A stretch of 64,000 bases of DNA from an uncultured Prevotellaceae bacterium. GTDB taxonomy: Bacteria > Bacteroidota > Bacteroidia > Bacteroidales > Bacteroidaceae. Below are positions 9,701 through 17,570 of the stretch, piece by piece (the stretch's first letter is position 1; every line of letters begins with the position of its first letter). The stretch covers positions 62,001-126,000 of the forward strand of contig CACWWZ010000004.1 in NCBI GenBank assembly GCA_902764705.1, written 5' to 3'. The translations under genes were made by a program, and so were the position numbers. The notes under the pieces are model-generated. The model made no database searches, was not told the origin of the DNA, and saw nothing but the letters and a program-made list of their open reading frames with translations.

Positions 9701-10938
9701 GTATCGTTCTTGCTTGACCAGCCACTTGTGGGATAGGGCTCCAGATAGTTGGGCTTTTCAATCTTCAAACCAACCTGCAGATAGTTAACATTTGAGTTAC
9801 CTGCACCGTCGTGAACACCAGTAGAACGAGAGTTCTTGATATCGAAGACCTCAGCATCCTCTGTGAAGAGACCCCAAGTCTTAGGAGAGGTTACATTCAA
9901 AGTCTTAGCAGCAGCACGTGTGTTAGCATAAACCACGTTGGGCTCCAGAACATTGAATGAAGGCTTGTTCTCATCATAGCTCAAAATAGAATTTGAAGGA
10001 TTGATCTCATAGTCTACAGAAATAGTCTGACCAAAGATGTAAGCCTTAGACTGAGCCTTTGCCTTAGGATTCTCTGACAACTCATCAGGCAGATAGTTGA
10101 ACATGGTCGGAGTGTTCTTGATGTTCTTCTTGTGGTGAGTAGTCTGAGTATAACCAGCGTTAGGAACTTCCTTTACGAGGATAGAGTCACCCAACCAAGG
10201 ATAATCAATCGTCTCAATACCATCGAGGTAGAAGTGAGGAATGAATACCAAGCTCTTCAGTGTACCGCTCAGGCTAATAGTTACAGAAGTAACCTCGCCG
10301 TTTGAATTAACCAAACCGGTAAGAGTCAGCGTGTTGTTATCGGTATTCCAAGCTGCATCAACAACAGGATTACCTGTACCACCGCCGTTGCTCCACTTGA
10401 TGTCAGTCTTAGTGGTTGTACCGGTGTTAGGATCTACCAGATAGAAGTAACCATCGGCATTGGGAACGTAGTAAACGCCAGCAGCACCGCCGTCCTTACC
10501 GTCCTTACCGTCCTTACCGTCGGCACCATCCTTACCGTCCTTACCGTCGACGCCGTCCTTACCGTTCTGGCCGTCCTTACCGTCAGTACCGATAGCCTTG
10601 TACGGAGTAACTGCACCGTTCTTGTACCAGAAACCGTCGTCGCCGATAGTCCAAACGTCACCGTCCTTACCAGCAGCGCCGTCCTTACCATTCACAATGT
10701 CCCAGCTTCTGCCGTCACTCAGAGTAACCTTGATACCTCCAGTAATCGGCGACACATCAGTCAGAAGATAACCCTTCTGGATCTGAGCCTGAATGTCTTG
10801 AACAGCCTTACTGAGGTTGTCGATCTGTCCCTGCAAGTTCTTGATGTCGTCATCGTAGTCCTTACAAGAAACGAACGCACTTCCGGCAGCAAATAACATT
10901 GCTACTGAAAGCATTGCACTCAAAATTTTTTTGTTCAT
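6709..10938 (-). CDS. Giant surface lipoprotein with coiled coil and collagen-like repeat
   Basis: 1409 residues. SPII signal with lipobox SAFVSC, Cys25, followed by the KDYDDDIKNLQGQIDNL start typical of large Bacteroidales surface lipoproteins. Residues about 30-57 form a short coiled coil. Residues 117-151 are a run of G-x-y triplets, mostly GKDG, encoded by near-identical 9-bp DNA repeats at about 10486-10590. These could give a trimeric collagen-like stalk. The rest is beta-rich with no catalytic motif that I recognise; database names for similar N-termini include DUF4988 and PL29 N-terminal-like proteins, which should not be read as proof of lyase activity. It has a strong promoter with a leader of about 150 nt and its own terminator, so it is a monocistronic, probably abundant, cell-surface protein. 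Confidence 0.8.
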   Translation of the reverse strand: MNKKILSAMLSVAMLFAAGSAFVSCKDYDDDIKNLQGQIDNLSKAVQDIQAQIQKGYLLTDVSPITGGIKVTLSDGRSWDIVNGKDGAAGKDGDVWTIGDDGFWYKNGAVTPYKAIGTDGKDGQNGKDGVDGKDGKDGADGKDGKDGKDGGAAGVYYVPNADGYFYLVDPNTGTTTKTDIKWSNGGGTGNPVVDAAWNTDNNTLTLTGLVNSNGEVTSVTISLSGTLKSLVFIPHFYLDGIETIDYPWLGDSILVKEVPNAGYTQTTHHKKNIKNTPTMFNYLPDELSENPKAKAQSKAYIFGQTISVDYEINPSNSILSYDENKPSFNVLEPNVVYANTRAAAKTLNVTSPKTWGLFTEDAEVFDIKNSRSTGVHDGAGNSNVNYLQVGLKIEKPNYLEPYPTSGWSSKNDTNGGYLPGTLDASYKMPWEASAKAWYNWYKNDTGTHKDTDNTIALQLHNIDGADVTSDYALLLPYRLTLEGLVWQTTKHTESPMYKEPGFGPEAAVTGDEKGWYTDQKIFVWDSPKEALDNQIGAALELPIYDSYIDLKEYIGIRVLKEDVIRRTVSGTNWNASDHVSNVVDPLNVKKYYGDEEFYGLHYEFQLVDYETDTNVTHDSRYATFTDTEVEAAKNATISYTGRVRALTVNEIAVTEAETWGSKTAIDREPLVRVMVKNADGDVLLDGYILIHITNTNDNLQIKTYQFDTKTTDICNGVVFTTNWAQFSRLILEQGMGQYQKNKFDYFYWADCIDKGAAVDAADAPFVTANALQLPAYDGHKTYSMRIFNFGSDIYGNTGEPTLKGNNNAKEETSNAFEDKALGVVRYYPNADGQTNHKFDWYLTADEVEYLTHGKAAGEEVTVTRWIRFKAKTYEEANKNIPDGIVKYTQDDYNAEWPFVWVKLTVTLKRAAGKVAEYDKKIDNYWYNWKTGADNGWSGYLVDIEAPRDGFTIKDKNWFGIISNTLFTNVPQSINKGWYYFAPKTYEITGISGRKYTITTQRSGKIGTNEADASATPSAADPLWNNMFNRYIQKGNTFEKTPGTAALSAEYVATVKPSESYKWAEATLKADMEKYAINSNAGVFENDILYAYDQTSKTYYQIAKIIKQQYTKGDPQATNAGEIQLFHWLTAEDGIVGSATQTAFENWVCYDVVNAIGYKVNNANINEELRSWLGFIGQQCNNDVAYYVGQKQYDDDNVATVMNSWKRPINLPNNNPDDALDAKTNENTVYIVDNLKMFDWRGDKPATDGYMYDNHYWFWAYYNIKGIAINLDGSKVMVDLNDGNGFVKLNTVTSQLRLRGLTAGTVSTIAPANTARTLFGKLSGATYWDYEPYNLIQYNRADKEKNIEQELGIYPANVANKAKFGGFYYENNSSTLTKFTLKFPVAIRYEWGWVFDSELTWKVDTTHGND
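10486..10590. repeat. 9-bp tandem repeats encoding collagen-like GKD triplets
   Basis: On the plus strand the unit is close to CCGTCCTTA, repeated with small changes (cgg/cgt, gca/gac). It codes for residues 117-151 of the giant lipoprotein. Repeats this uniform could expand or contract by slippage without breaking the frame, since 9 bp is three codons. Confidence 0.8.
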
Positions 10939-11093
10939 ACGATTAAAATTAAATTAATAATAAAAAAGAATTTATTTGTTCTCTATTTTTGTTCTCAGTT
11001 TACTATATTTATATGTTATATTTATATAATGTTTAGTGTTCGTTTCATACGTCACACAGCCGTTCCACCTAGCAGGAGTCACGTTTTTGGGTG

Positions 11094-11124
11094 CAAATAT
11101 AGGCATTAATTCGCGAATCTGCAA
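11094..11124 (-). promoter_or_regulatory. Promoter of the giant lipoprotein gene
   Basis: On the minus strand TTG (11122-11124), 20 nt, TATATTTG (11094-11101). The start would be near 11090, leaving a leader of about 150 nt that is A/T-rich and holds no motif I can name. Confidence 0.75.
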
Positions 11125-11331
11125 GGATTTTCGGACTTTTTTTTGATTTTTGTGCAAAAAAATTGCTTTTTCTCTAGGCGTACGGGCCTAATTAGGGATT
11201 TTTTCCACATTTTTTCGAATTTTTAAGATTACAAGCTTTTTTACGAGTTTATTGGTTACACCTTATTTATATATATAGGAGATATGCTAATGGTCTTCAT
11301 TTCGCGACTCCTACTTACTTTCTCATGAAAT

Positions 11332-11354
11332 AGGGCGGTCAAAATGATCGCCCT
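11332..11354 (-). terminator. Terminator after tRNA-Leu
   Basis: Ten-base-pair stem with one G-T pair (11332-11341 with 11345-11354), 3-nt loop, located 7 nt beyond the tRNA 3' end and followed on the minus strand by ATTTC. Likely the transcription stop of the tRNA gene. Confidence 0.6.
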
Positions 11355-11360
11355 AACTTG

Positions 11361-11442
11361 TACCCAGACCCGGGCTCGAACCGGGATGGGTTTCCCCACT
11401 GGTGTTTGAGACCAGCGCGTCTACCGATTCCGCCATCTGGGC
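11361..11442 (-). tRNA. tRNA-Leu (CAA anticodon)
   Basis: On the minus strand the acceptor strands GCCCAGA and TCTGGGT pair (last pair G-T). The anticodon stem CTGGT/ACCAG encloses the loop CTCAAAC, giving anticodon CAA. A long variable arm (GTGGGGAAACCCAT) marks a type II tRNA, and the T arm is CCCGG-TTCGAGC-CCGGG. The CCA end is not encoded (ACAA follows). Confidence 0.95.
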
Positions 11443-11453
11443 TTAAGCGGGTG

Positions 11454-11484
11454 CAAAATTACAAAAATAATAGGAAATGGCCAA
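11454..11484 (-). promoter_or_regulatory. Promoter of tRNA-Leu
   Basis: On the minus strand TTG (11482-11484), 20 nt, TAATTTTG (11454-11461), ending 11 nt before the tRNA 5' end. Confidence 0.75.
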
Positions 11485-11541
11485 AAGTTTTTCGGACTTT
11501 TTTTTACTTAGTTATAAAAACCTAAAAAGAGAGACGATTAT

Positions 11542-11572
11542 TTGCGGGTATGAAAGATTATTCGTAACTTAG
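11542..11572 (+). promoter_or_regulatory. Promoter of the GDP-mannose pyrophosphorylase gene
   Basis: TTG (11542-11544), 20 nt, TAACTTAG (11565-11572), about 27 nt before the ATG at 11600. The last two bases depart from the TTTG consensus. Confidence 0.6.
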
Positions 11573-11599
11573 CCGTCGTAAACAACTTATTCTAATATA

Positions 11600-12688
11600 A
11601 TGGAACTAAACAGCAAAAACTATTGTATCATTCTGGCAGGCGGTAAGGGTCGCAGATTATGGCCTTGCAGTCGCGCAGACTATCCGAAACAATTCCTCGA
11701 TTTCTTTGGCACCGGGCGCACGCAACTGCAACAGACTTTCGACAGGTTCTGTAAAGTGGTACCCAAGGAGAATATATATATATGTACGTGTAGGCAATAT
11801 CTGCCAATGGTTCAAGAGCAAGTGTCCGAGATAGACGAACACAACATCCTAGTAGAGCCCGTCAACCGAAATACGGCGCCCAGCGTAGGCTGGGCACATA
11901 TCCGCATTAAACGCCAAAATCCGGATGCCAATATCATTGTGACACCGTCGGATCAGTTGGTGATGAACGAGGAGGCTTTCCTGAATTGCATGGAAGTGGG
12001 ATTAAGCTACGTCTCAGAGCATGACGTGCTGCTGGCTATCGGTGTTGTACCGACACGACCGGAACCAGGCTACGGATACATTCAGATGGGTGACCTGAGC
12101 TGCAAGCCCGACGTATACCAAGTCAAGTCGTTTACGGAAAAACCAGAGCGTGAGTTTGCCAAGATGTTCATGGAAAGCGGGGAGTTTTATTGGAACACGG
12201 GTGTTTTCCTGTCGAACTCACGTAAGATGCACAATACTTTCAAGCAAATCTTCCCTTCGGTGTTGAGCAAACTGTTGGAAAATCCCAACTACACTTATGA
12301 GGAAGAGTTGGAGTACGTGGCACAGAACTATCCACGTTATCCGAACCTCTCGATAGACTATGCCATTCTGGAACATAGCGAACAGGTGTTTGTCATGAAG
12401 TGTAACTTCGGCTGGGCTGACTTAGGCACTTGGCATGCCGTCTACGAATGCATGACCGCTGTCGACAACGACAACGTTGTCGTGGATTCTGAGGTTCTGC
12501 TCGAGGATTCACATAACAACGTCATCAAATTGCCCAAAGGAAAATTAGGAGTCATCAACGGACTGGACGGCTATATCGTAGCCGAGCAGGGCAATGTGTT
12601 GTTGATTTGCAAGAAGGGCGACTCGTCAGCTTTGGTACGCAAGTATGTCAACGAAGTACAGTTGAAATACGGAGAAGAGTACATATAG
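11600..12688 (+). CDS. manC: Mannose-1-phosphate guanylyltransferase
   Basis: 362 residues. Makes GDP-mannose from mannose-1-phosphate and GTP, the donor for mannose, fucose and rhamnose-type sugars in envelope polysaccharides. The nucleotide-binding signature LAGGKGRRLWP is at residues 12-22, and PKQFLDFFG, VTPSDQLV and SFTEKPE (about residue 178) follow the family order. The length fits a single-domain GMP pyrophosphorylase without the C-terminal isomerase half found in many ManC/AlgA proteins, so it is cytosolic and monofunctional. It has its own promoter and is followed 29 nt later by a glycosyltransferase gene, the gap being filled by a heptad repeat. Confidence 0.9.
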   Translation: MELNSKNYCIILAGGKGRRLWPCSRADYPKQFLDFFGTGRTQLQQTFDRFCKVVPKENIYICTCRQYLPMVQEQVSEIDEHNILVEPVNRNTAPSVGWAHIRIKRQNPDANIIVTPSDQLVMNEEAFLNCMEVGLSYVSEHDVLLAIGVVPTRPEPGYGYIQMGDLSCKPDVYQVKSFTEKPEREFAKMFMESGEFYWNTGVFLSNSRKMHNTFKQIFPSVLSKLLENPNYTYEEELEYVAQNYPRYPNLSIDYAILEHSEQVFVMKCNFGWADLGTWHAVYECMTAVDNDNVVVDSEVLLEDSHNNVIKLPKGKLGVINGLDGYIVAEQGNVLLICKKGDSSALVRKYVNEVQLKYGEEYI

Positions 12689-12715
12689 AATTAAGAGTTA
12701 AGAATTAAGAGTTGG
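12688..12715 (+). repeat. Heptad tandem repeat, four units
   Basis: Four consecutive 7-nt units alternating GAATTAA and GAGTTAA, beginning at the last base of the manC stop codon and ending two bases before the ATG of the next gene. Confidence 0.8.
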
Positions 12716-12717
12716 CG

Positions 12718-13842
12718 ATGATAGTAGGGCTAGATGCAAAGCGGATTGTGCGCAACGGAACAGGTCTGGGCAGCTATGGACGGACACTGGTGAACGACCT
12801 GTTACGACGCGGCGACAGTGAATTGGAGCTGCGACTCTATGCCCCTGACGAAGGAAAGGACACACTAAGAGGCCAGATTATCGAAGGAGCTACGTTTTGT
12901 TATCCGACGGCAAAACTGTCGGGAACAATGGGAGCGCTCCGGAAAGCATGGTGGCGTTCCAAGGGTATCATTAAAGACCTGCAGCGCGACGGAGTCAATG
13001 TGTTTCACGGATTATCAGGCGAATTACCCATGGGTCTGCGGAAGACAGGCATTCCTGGCGTAGTGACTATCCACGACCTCATCTTTTTACGCCATTCCGA
13101 ATACTACCACTGGTTAGACACCAAAATCTACGAATGGAAGTTCCGCCAGACCCTGCGCGAGGCAGCACACATTATTGCCATTAGCGAACGGACGCGACAG
13201 GACATTATCGAACTGGGCGGAGCAGAATATGCCGACCGTATCAGCGTCATCTATCAGAGTTTCTCGCCCAGGTTTACCAAAGAGATATCAGCCAGCAAGA
13301 AAGCAGAAGTGAAACAACGCTACGAGCTGCCGGCTCGCTATGTGCTGAATGTAGGCACTATCGAACGAAGGAAAAACCTCATGCTGGTGACAGAAGCACT
13401 AGACCTGCTACCAAAAGACATCCACTTAGTGGCAGTAGGCAGGAAGACGGCTTATGCCGAAGAGTTACCCAAAAGTGATCGTATCCATCTGCTCAGCGGT
13501 GTCCCCGATGACGACTTGGCCGCTATCTATGCGATGGGTGAGGTCTTCGCCTATCCCTCGCGCTATGAGGGTTTTGGCATCCCTATCATCGAAGCCATTG
13601 CCACCGGTCTGCCCGTTGTAGCATGTACGGGGTCATGTCTGGAAGAAGCCGGTGGTCCGCATTGCCGTTATGTAGACCCAGATAATCCAACGGAAATGGC
13701 CGAGGCTCTGCAGATGTCACTACGTGGTGCTTACGGCAGGGAACAACGGATTGCTCAAAGTCGCGAATACATCAAACGGTTTGAGGGCCGCGACGTGGCA
13801 GGGCAGGTGGCAGAGATTTACAAAACCTTAAGCAAAATCTGA
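12718..13842 (+). CDS. GT4-family glycosyltransferase
   Basis: The frame could start with TTG at 12712, but the ATG at 12718 (MIVGLDAKRIVRNGTGLG) gives the usual N-terminus; 374 residues. It is a GT-B fold retaining transferase. The first half has GTGLGSYGRTLVNDLLRRG; the second half has VLNVGTIERRKNL, a typical start of the C-terminal Rossmann domain, and YPSRYEGFGIPIIEA, the E-x7-E donor-binding motif, near residues 275-290. It probably uses GDP-mannose or another NDP-sugar made by its neighbour manC. The 3' end overlaps the convergent helix-hairpin-helix gene by 25 nt. Confidence 0.85.
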   Translation: MIVGLDAKRIVRNGTGLGSYGRTLVNDLLRRGDSELELRLYAPDEGKDTLRGQIIEGATFCYPTAKLSGTMGALRKAWWRSKGIIKDLQRDGVNVFHGLSGELPMGLRKTGIPGVVTIHDLIFLRHSEYYHWLDTKIYEWKFRQTLREAAHIIAISERTRQDIIELGGAEYADRISVIYQSFSPRFTKEISASKKAEVKQRYELPARYVLNVGTIERRKNLMLVTEALDLLPKDIHLVAVGRKTAYAEELPKSDRIHLLSGVPDDDLAAIYAMGEVFAYPSRYEGFGIPIIEAIATGLPVVACTGSCLEEAGGPHCRYVDPDNPTEMAEALQMSLRGAYGREQRIAQSREYIKRFEGRDVAGQVAEIYKTLSKI

Positions 13843-15881
13843 AGGAGCAGGTCAGTTTGGGAGGAGCCATCTATTTGCTGCAAACCACTAGAGATGACGG
13901 CACGGTCGAAAAAGTCGGTCGTGCCGATTTTGGCTAAGAATGTCAGACGTCCCCAATCACCACGGGCCATGAAGGAATAACGGATACCGTGACCATAGAA
14001 AGCAGGAAAAGAGAAATCATGTAACACAGAAGGCTCGTATTGATAGAGACGGCTGTCGTAGTCGTCGGAACGGAACCAGCCAAAATAGCCCTGAAGACGA
14101 ATGCTATGATAACGGAAAGAAGCCTGCTGACTTACCATCACACCTCGGGAAGTCTGTTCACGACTGTTCAGCAAGGCACCATCCACCTGAGTCTGTAAGG
14201 TCAAGGAGATAGCCCCTGCCCCATTAGACGATATCACGGGACAGGAGAAACGGAGGCGGGGCCGATGTTCATAGCGATTCACAATTTGCACATGATGGAT
14301 GTCGTCGCGTTGGCGAATACGGAAACGGTAACGAGCCTCAAAGGTTCCAATATTATAATAGGTACGCGCGAGGAGAAAGGCATCCAGGGCATCGCTAGGT
14401 GCATTGACCTGATAGCGAAAGAAAGGGAAATGGGCATAGTCGGCATACCCTTGCAGCATGAACTTACGGGAGGGTGTCCAAGTGGCTCCCAGATAGAGAC
14501 CGTGTTCATTCTGGGTGGAACCTCCCTCGCTGAAACTTCGGGCATGGCAGGATGTATAGCGTTCGTCATAGTAGCGGTGGAGCAACATCAGACTGAGTTG
14601 ATCGGTAACCCGGAAGCTGGCAGTATGGATAGCTGCCAACGCCCCCTCACGATTCAGGGCCGTTTCACCGGAAAAGGAAAAACGAGCCGACGTCAATCCG
14701 TAGTCCAACGAGGCATTGAAGAAAGAAGAGCCTTCAGGGTAGTACTTGCGGTAAGATTGGAAAGACGAGGCAGTAGCCTGATACGGAACGAGGACACGGT
14801 CAAAGCTGGTATAGACAGCATTGAGTGAGATGTGAGAGGAAAAATGGAGAAGAGAGGGTGTCCAGGAAAGGCTAAAGCCAAAATCCGTCTCATGGGTATT
14901 GTTCTTCTTTTCCATTTCACTTTCCGTACGATGATAGCCGTCAGTATCGATGGTACGCACAGTACCGTCGGAATTAAGGGTGGCATCAATGGGACGCCAG
15001 GAGGCAAAAGCCGTCAGTCGCCAGTCAGAAGACAGGCGGACTGTTGCCGCCGCACCTCGCAGATAATCTGCCATCGAGCGGGAAGTATAGGCCGTCAAGG
15101 CATGTGTACTACGTCCTAAAGACTGCAGGGAGGCCAGTTTTCCCATATAGAAGGCAGAATTCATCACCAATCCCATACCAAGCTGTACACGATACATGCC
15201 CAGGTTCAGTTCTTCCACACGTCCCATTCTACGAAGTTGGAAATAGTAGGAGTAATGGTCATAGCCCAAATTATTACGATTAGAGAAGAAAGGTTCTCCC
15301 GCATCCTGAGCGGCAGTCAAACCGAATTTCAGTTGGTCACGGGAGGAAAACTGAAGACGTAAGTCATGGCGCTGTGGATAACCCAGGTACTTGCTATCAT
15401 CGCCTTTCCGCTTGTAAAAAGGCTGACGAAAGGAGCTCTCAAGGGTAACATGACCATCCTGCATCAAGCGTGAAAGCACGGATTTCATAGTCTGACGAGG
15501 AACGAGGGTATCACCAATAACCACGAAACAGGACAATAAGCGACGGGTAGGACGGTCCAGACTCTCAATCATCTGCAATTCGCTCAGCGAACGCATGGGA
15601 CGATAGCGATCCATATAGGCCACCAGTTCCTCCACCTGTTGGGCAGAGAGGAAAGGAAGTTGTTCGAGTTGGGAACGGGAAGCCTGATTGAGATTAATCG
15701 GATGATCAGCAAGGTCGGAAAGAAGTTCGAAGGTCTCTTCACCATATTCCTCAGAAACCTCATCGGCAGGAAGCCATGAACGGAAGGCATCCTGCCAGTC
15801 GCCGGCTGGAGGTTGGCTTTGTTGCGACAATGTCACAACACACGGAACAAAAAAGAACAGCAAGAAGAGAACGATGCGCAT
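13818..15881 (-). CDS. Helix-hairpin-helix outer-membrane-type protein
   Basis: 687 residues. Signal peptide MRIVLFLLFFFVPCVVTLSQQ. Residues about 55-125 carry ComEA-like helix-hairpin-helix motifs (INLNQASRSQLEQLPFLSAQQVEELVAYM, then MRSLSELQMIESLD). From about residue 140 the sequence turns into many amphipathic beta strands ending in aromatic residues (YSYYFQLRRMGRVEELNLGMYRVQLGMGLVMN, FEARYRFRIRQR), consistent with a beta-barrel in the outer membrane. This architecture recurs in Bacteroidetes; the role is unknown, though DNA binding or uptake at the surface is an obvious guess from the HhH part. It is the last gene of the Lrp-led operon, 6 nt after DUF4294, and overlaps the opposing GT4 gene by 25 nt. 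Confidence 0.7.
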   Translation of the reverse strand: MRIVLFLLFFFVPCVVTLSQQSQPPAGDWQDAFRSWLPADEVSEEYGEETFELLSDLADHPINLNQASRSQLEQLPFLSAQQVEELVAYMDRYRPMRSLSELQMIESLDRPTRRLLSCFVVIGDTLVPRQTMKSVLSRLMQDGHVTLESSFRQPFYKRKGDDSKYLGYPQRHDLRLQFSSRDQLKFGLTAAQDAGEPFFSNRNNLGYDHYSYYFQLRRMGRVEELNLGMYRVQLGMGLVMNSAFYMGKLASLQSLGRSTHALTAYTSRSMADYLRGAAATVRLSSDWRLTAFASWRPIDATLNSDGTVRTIDTDGYHRTESEMEKKNNTHETDFGFSLSWTPSLLHFSSHISLNAVYTSFDRVLVPYQATASSFQSYRKYYPEGSSFFNASLDYGLTSARFSFSGETALNREGALAAIHTASFRVTDQLSLMLLHRYYDERYTSCHARSFSEGGSTQNEHGLYLGATWTPSRKFMLQGYADYAHFPFFRYQVNAPSDALDAFLLARTYYNIGTFEARYRFRIRQRDDIHHVQIVNRYEHRPRLRFSCPVISSNGAGAISLTLQTQVDGALLNSREQTSRGVMVSQQASFRYHSIRLQGYFGWFRSDDYDSRLYQYEPSVLHDFSFPAFYGHGIRYSFMARGDWGRLTFLAKIGTTDFFDRAVISSGLQQIDGSSQTDLLLQILLKVL

Positions 15882-15887
15882 AATACC

Positions 15888-16505
15888 TTACAACTGGCCA
15901 GCTTCAACCATCAAGACGACACGTTCTGTCAACCTGTCGATACCCTCTGGATCGTACTCTTTCTTCAAAGAGGCACCAAAGGCCCAGGCAAAAGCCTGAT
16001 AGAATCCTGCCCGCATAGGACCGAGAAAGGCCTGAATGAGTTCATAACCAGAGGAATGACTCTCACGGTAAATCAGTTTGATGAGCAGCTTACCCTGTGA
16101 GTAGGTCAATTTCTTCATGCGGGGCTTGTATTCCTTCATAATACTCTTCTCAACACGCTCCAAGTGCTCTTCTCTCGCTTTTGCATCAGGCAAGGTCTCC
16201 AGATACTCTGCCGTTTCCATCATTATCATTTTTGCCTCCTTGGCGATGGGCAAAACAATCTTGACGTTCTTAACCAAACGCATATAGGCTCCTTCTTGTT
16301 TCTTGTTTTCAAAGACGACAGGGGGAAAAACGTAGACATTATTCATCTCCATATACTGGATGCTGTCGCCTCCCTCAAAGACCTTGCCGACCTTGACAGT
16401 AGGAACGAAGGTAGGACTGTCCATGTCCACCTGCTCCGGTCGTGTTTTCTGAGCCATCGCAACAGCAGAGACCAACAAAAACCCTGTCAATAGAGCCTTT
16501 CTCAT
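15888..16505 (-). CDS. DUF4294-domain protein
   Basis: 205 residues with an N-terminal signal peptide (MRKALLTGFLLVSAVAMAQ). The sequence DSIQYMEMNNVYVFPPVVFENKKQ and then a long helical region (YMRLVKNVKIVLPIAKEAKMIMMETAEYLE.., YSQGKLLIKLIYRESHSSGYELIQAFLG) match the DUF4294 pattern, an exported protein family of Bacteroidetes without known function. It is 3 nt from the M28 gene and 6 nt from the HhH gene, so it is translated from the same message. Confidence 0.8.
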   Translation of the reverse strand: MRKALLTGFLLVSAVAMAQKTRPEQVDMDSPTFVPTVKVGKVFEGGDSIQYMEMNNVYVFPPVVFENKKQEGAYMRLVKNVKIVLPIAKEAKMIMMETAEYLETLPDAKAREEHLERVEKSIMKEYKPRMKKLTYSQGKLLIKLIYRESHSSGYELIQAFLGPMRAGFYQAFAWAFGASLKKEYDPEGIDRLTERVVLMVEAGQL

Positions 16506-16508
16506 TGG

Positions 16509-17540
16509 TTATTCAGAATAAATCAGTTGAACCAGTGTCTGTCCGACGGCCTGCAGCGTGTTACGGTCAAGATGCTGCATATCGTCGTTGATAGTATGCC
16601 ACGTGGGACCGAAAGAGCTCTGCTCACAATCGGGATAGTGATTGATGATGTCAATACAGGGAATACCCGCCTTCTCATTGACGGGAAGATGGTCGTCCGT
16701 GACCCCTCCACCGTCTTTGTATGGGAAGACACTGCCATAGCCTGCCGCATTGGCGGCCTGCCAGACACGTTCCACAACGTTGCGGGCATAGCGCATGGAG
16801 TAGTATTCACGATAGAATTTGGCACCTTGACCACCCACCATATCAAGCAGAATGCCAAATTGATAGTCTTTCGGATTCAGGGGAGCAGGATTGGCGGCCC
16901 AGTATTGGGCTCCTAAGGCCCACGAGTCGGCGCCAGCCTCATCACTCCATTGGGGAACACCCCAGTCTTCAGCATCGAAACAGATGAAGTCGACTGCCAT
17001 ACGGGCAGAATCGTTTTGCTGAAGAAGACGAGCCAGTTCAAGCATCACAGCAACACCCGAGGCACCATCGTTAGCTGCCATCACAGGCTTGTGCCAATTC
17101 GCCTCATCAGGGTCGTTGTCAGCCCATGGACGACTATCCCAGTGGGCACAGATGAGAATAGCCTCACTCCCATCCCCTCTCCGACTGGCGAGGGGAGAAT
17201 GGGCGATGATATTGGTACTCTTCAGAATGGTGCCGTCATAGCCTTTTAAATCTGCTTTCTGTAGTTGCACGCTGTATCCATATTGTTCGAATTTCTGTTG
17301 TATCCATTGGGCACACTGTTCGTGAGCCTCACTGTTCATGGTACGAGGGCCGAAGGAGCACTGGGCAGCACAAAATGCATAAGCAGAATCGGCATTGAAA
17401 GTTACAGTCACTGCCGGTTGGGCAACCTGGCTTTTTTTCGTGGTACTGCAAGCAACAAGGAAAAGTAAAAGAGTAAAAAGGTAAAAAGGCGAAAACCTTC
17501 TTGCCGTCTCGTTTACTTCACTTATTATCTTTTCTTTCAT
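16509..17540 (-). CDS. M28-family lipoprotein, glutaminyl-cyclase-like
   Basis: 343 residues with a lipobox LLFLVAC (Cys31). The metal-binding and active-site stretches are in family order: ICAHWDSRPWADND, AANDGASGVAVMLELAR, FDAEDWG and DDHLPVNEKAGIPCIDIINHY. The HWDSRPWADND and FDAEDWG forms are those of the glutaminyl-peptide cyclotransferase branch of M28, so it may convert N-terminal Gln of exported proteins to pyroglutamate rather than act as an aminopeptidase. Two oddities: an in-frame palindromic insert (17164-17203, giving SPLASRRGDGSEA), and a signal-peptide core encoded by a TTTTTAC-type heptad repeat that is inverted relative to a similar repeat just upstream of the ATG. The gap to the fusion gene upstream is 5 nt. 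Confidence 0.85.
   Translation of the reverse strand: MKEKIISEVNETARRFSPFYLFTLLLFLVACSTTKKSQVAQPAVTVTFNADSAYAFCAAQCSFGPRTMNSEAHEQCAQWIQQKFEQYGYSVQLQKADLKGYDGTILKSTNIIAHSPLASRRGDGSEAILICAHWDSRPWADNDPDEANWHKPVMAANDGASGVAVMLELARLLQQNDSARMAVDFICFDAEDWGVPQWSDEAGADSWALGAQYWAANPAPLNPKDYQFGILLDMVGGQGAKFYREYYSMRYARNVVERVWQAANAAGYGSVFPYKDGGGVTDDHLPVNEKAGIPCIDIINHYPDCEQSSFGPTWHTINDDMQHLDRNTLQAVGQTLVQLIYSE
17164..17203. repeat. Palindromic element inserted in the M28 gene
   Basis: Stem TCCCCTC (17173-17179) with GAGGGGA (17190-17196), extended by CCCAT/ATGGG with a 2-nt bulge. It reads through in frame as about 13 residues in the M28 protein between a beta strand (TNIIAH) and the ILICAHWD strand, where homologues would be expected to have a short loop. 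Confidence 0.7.
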
Positions 17541-17570
17541 CTTTTTTACTTTTTTACCTTTTTACTTTGT
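17461..17570. repeat. Inverted pair of heptad-like (TTTTTAC) repeats across a start codon
   Basis: An A-rich arm at 17461-17488 (units near AGTAAAA) and a T-rich arm at 17541-17570 (units near TTTTTAC) are inverted relative to one another with about 50 nt between them. The M28 ATG is at 17540. The first arm codes for the hydrophobic core of the lipoprotein signal peptide; the second forms the leader. Confidence 0.7.

Noticed and set aside
6709..10938. Polysaccharide lyase of family PL29
   Set aside because: Names of this kind are attached to proteins that share only the N-terminal lipoprotein region; no lyase residues could be recognised.
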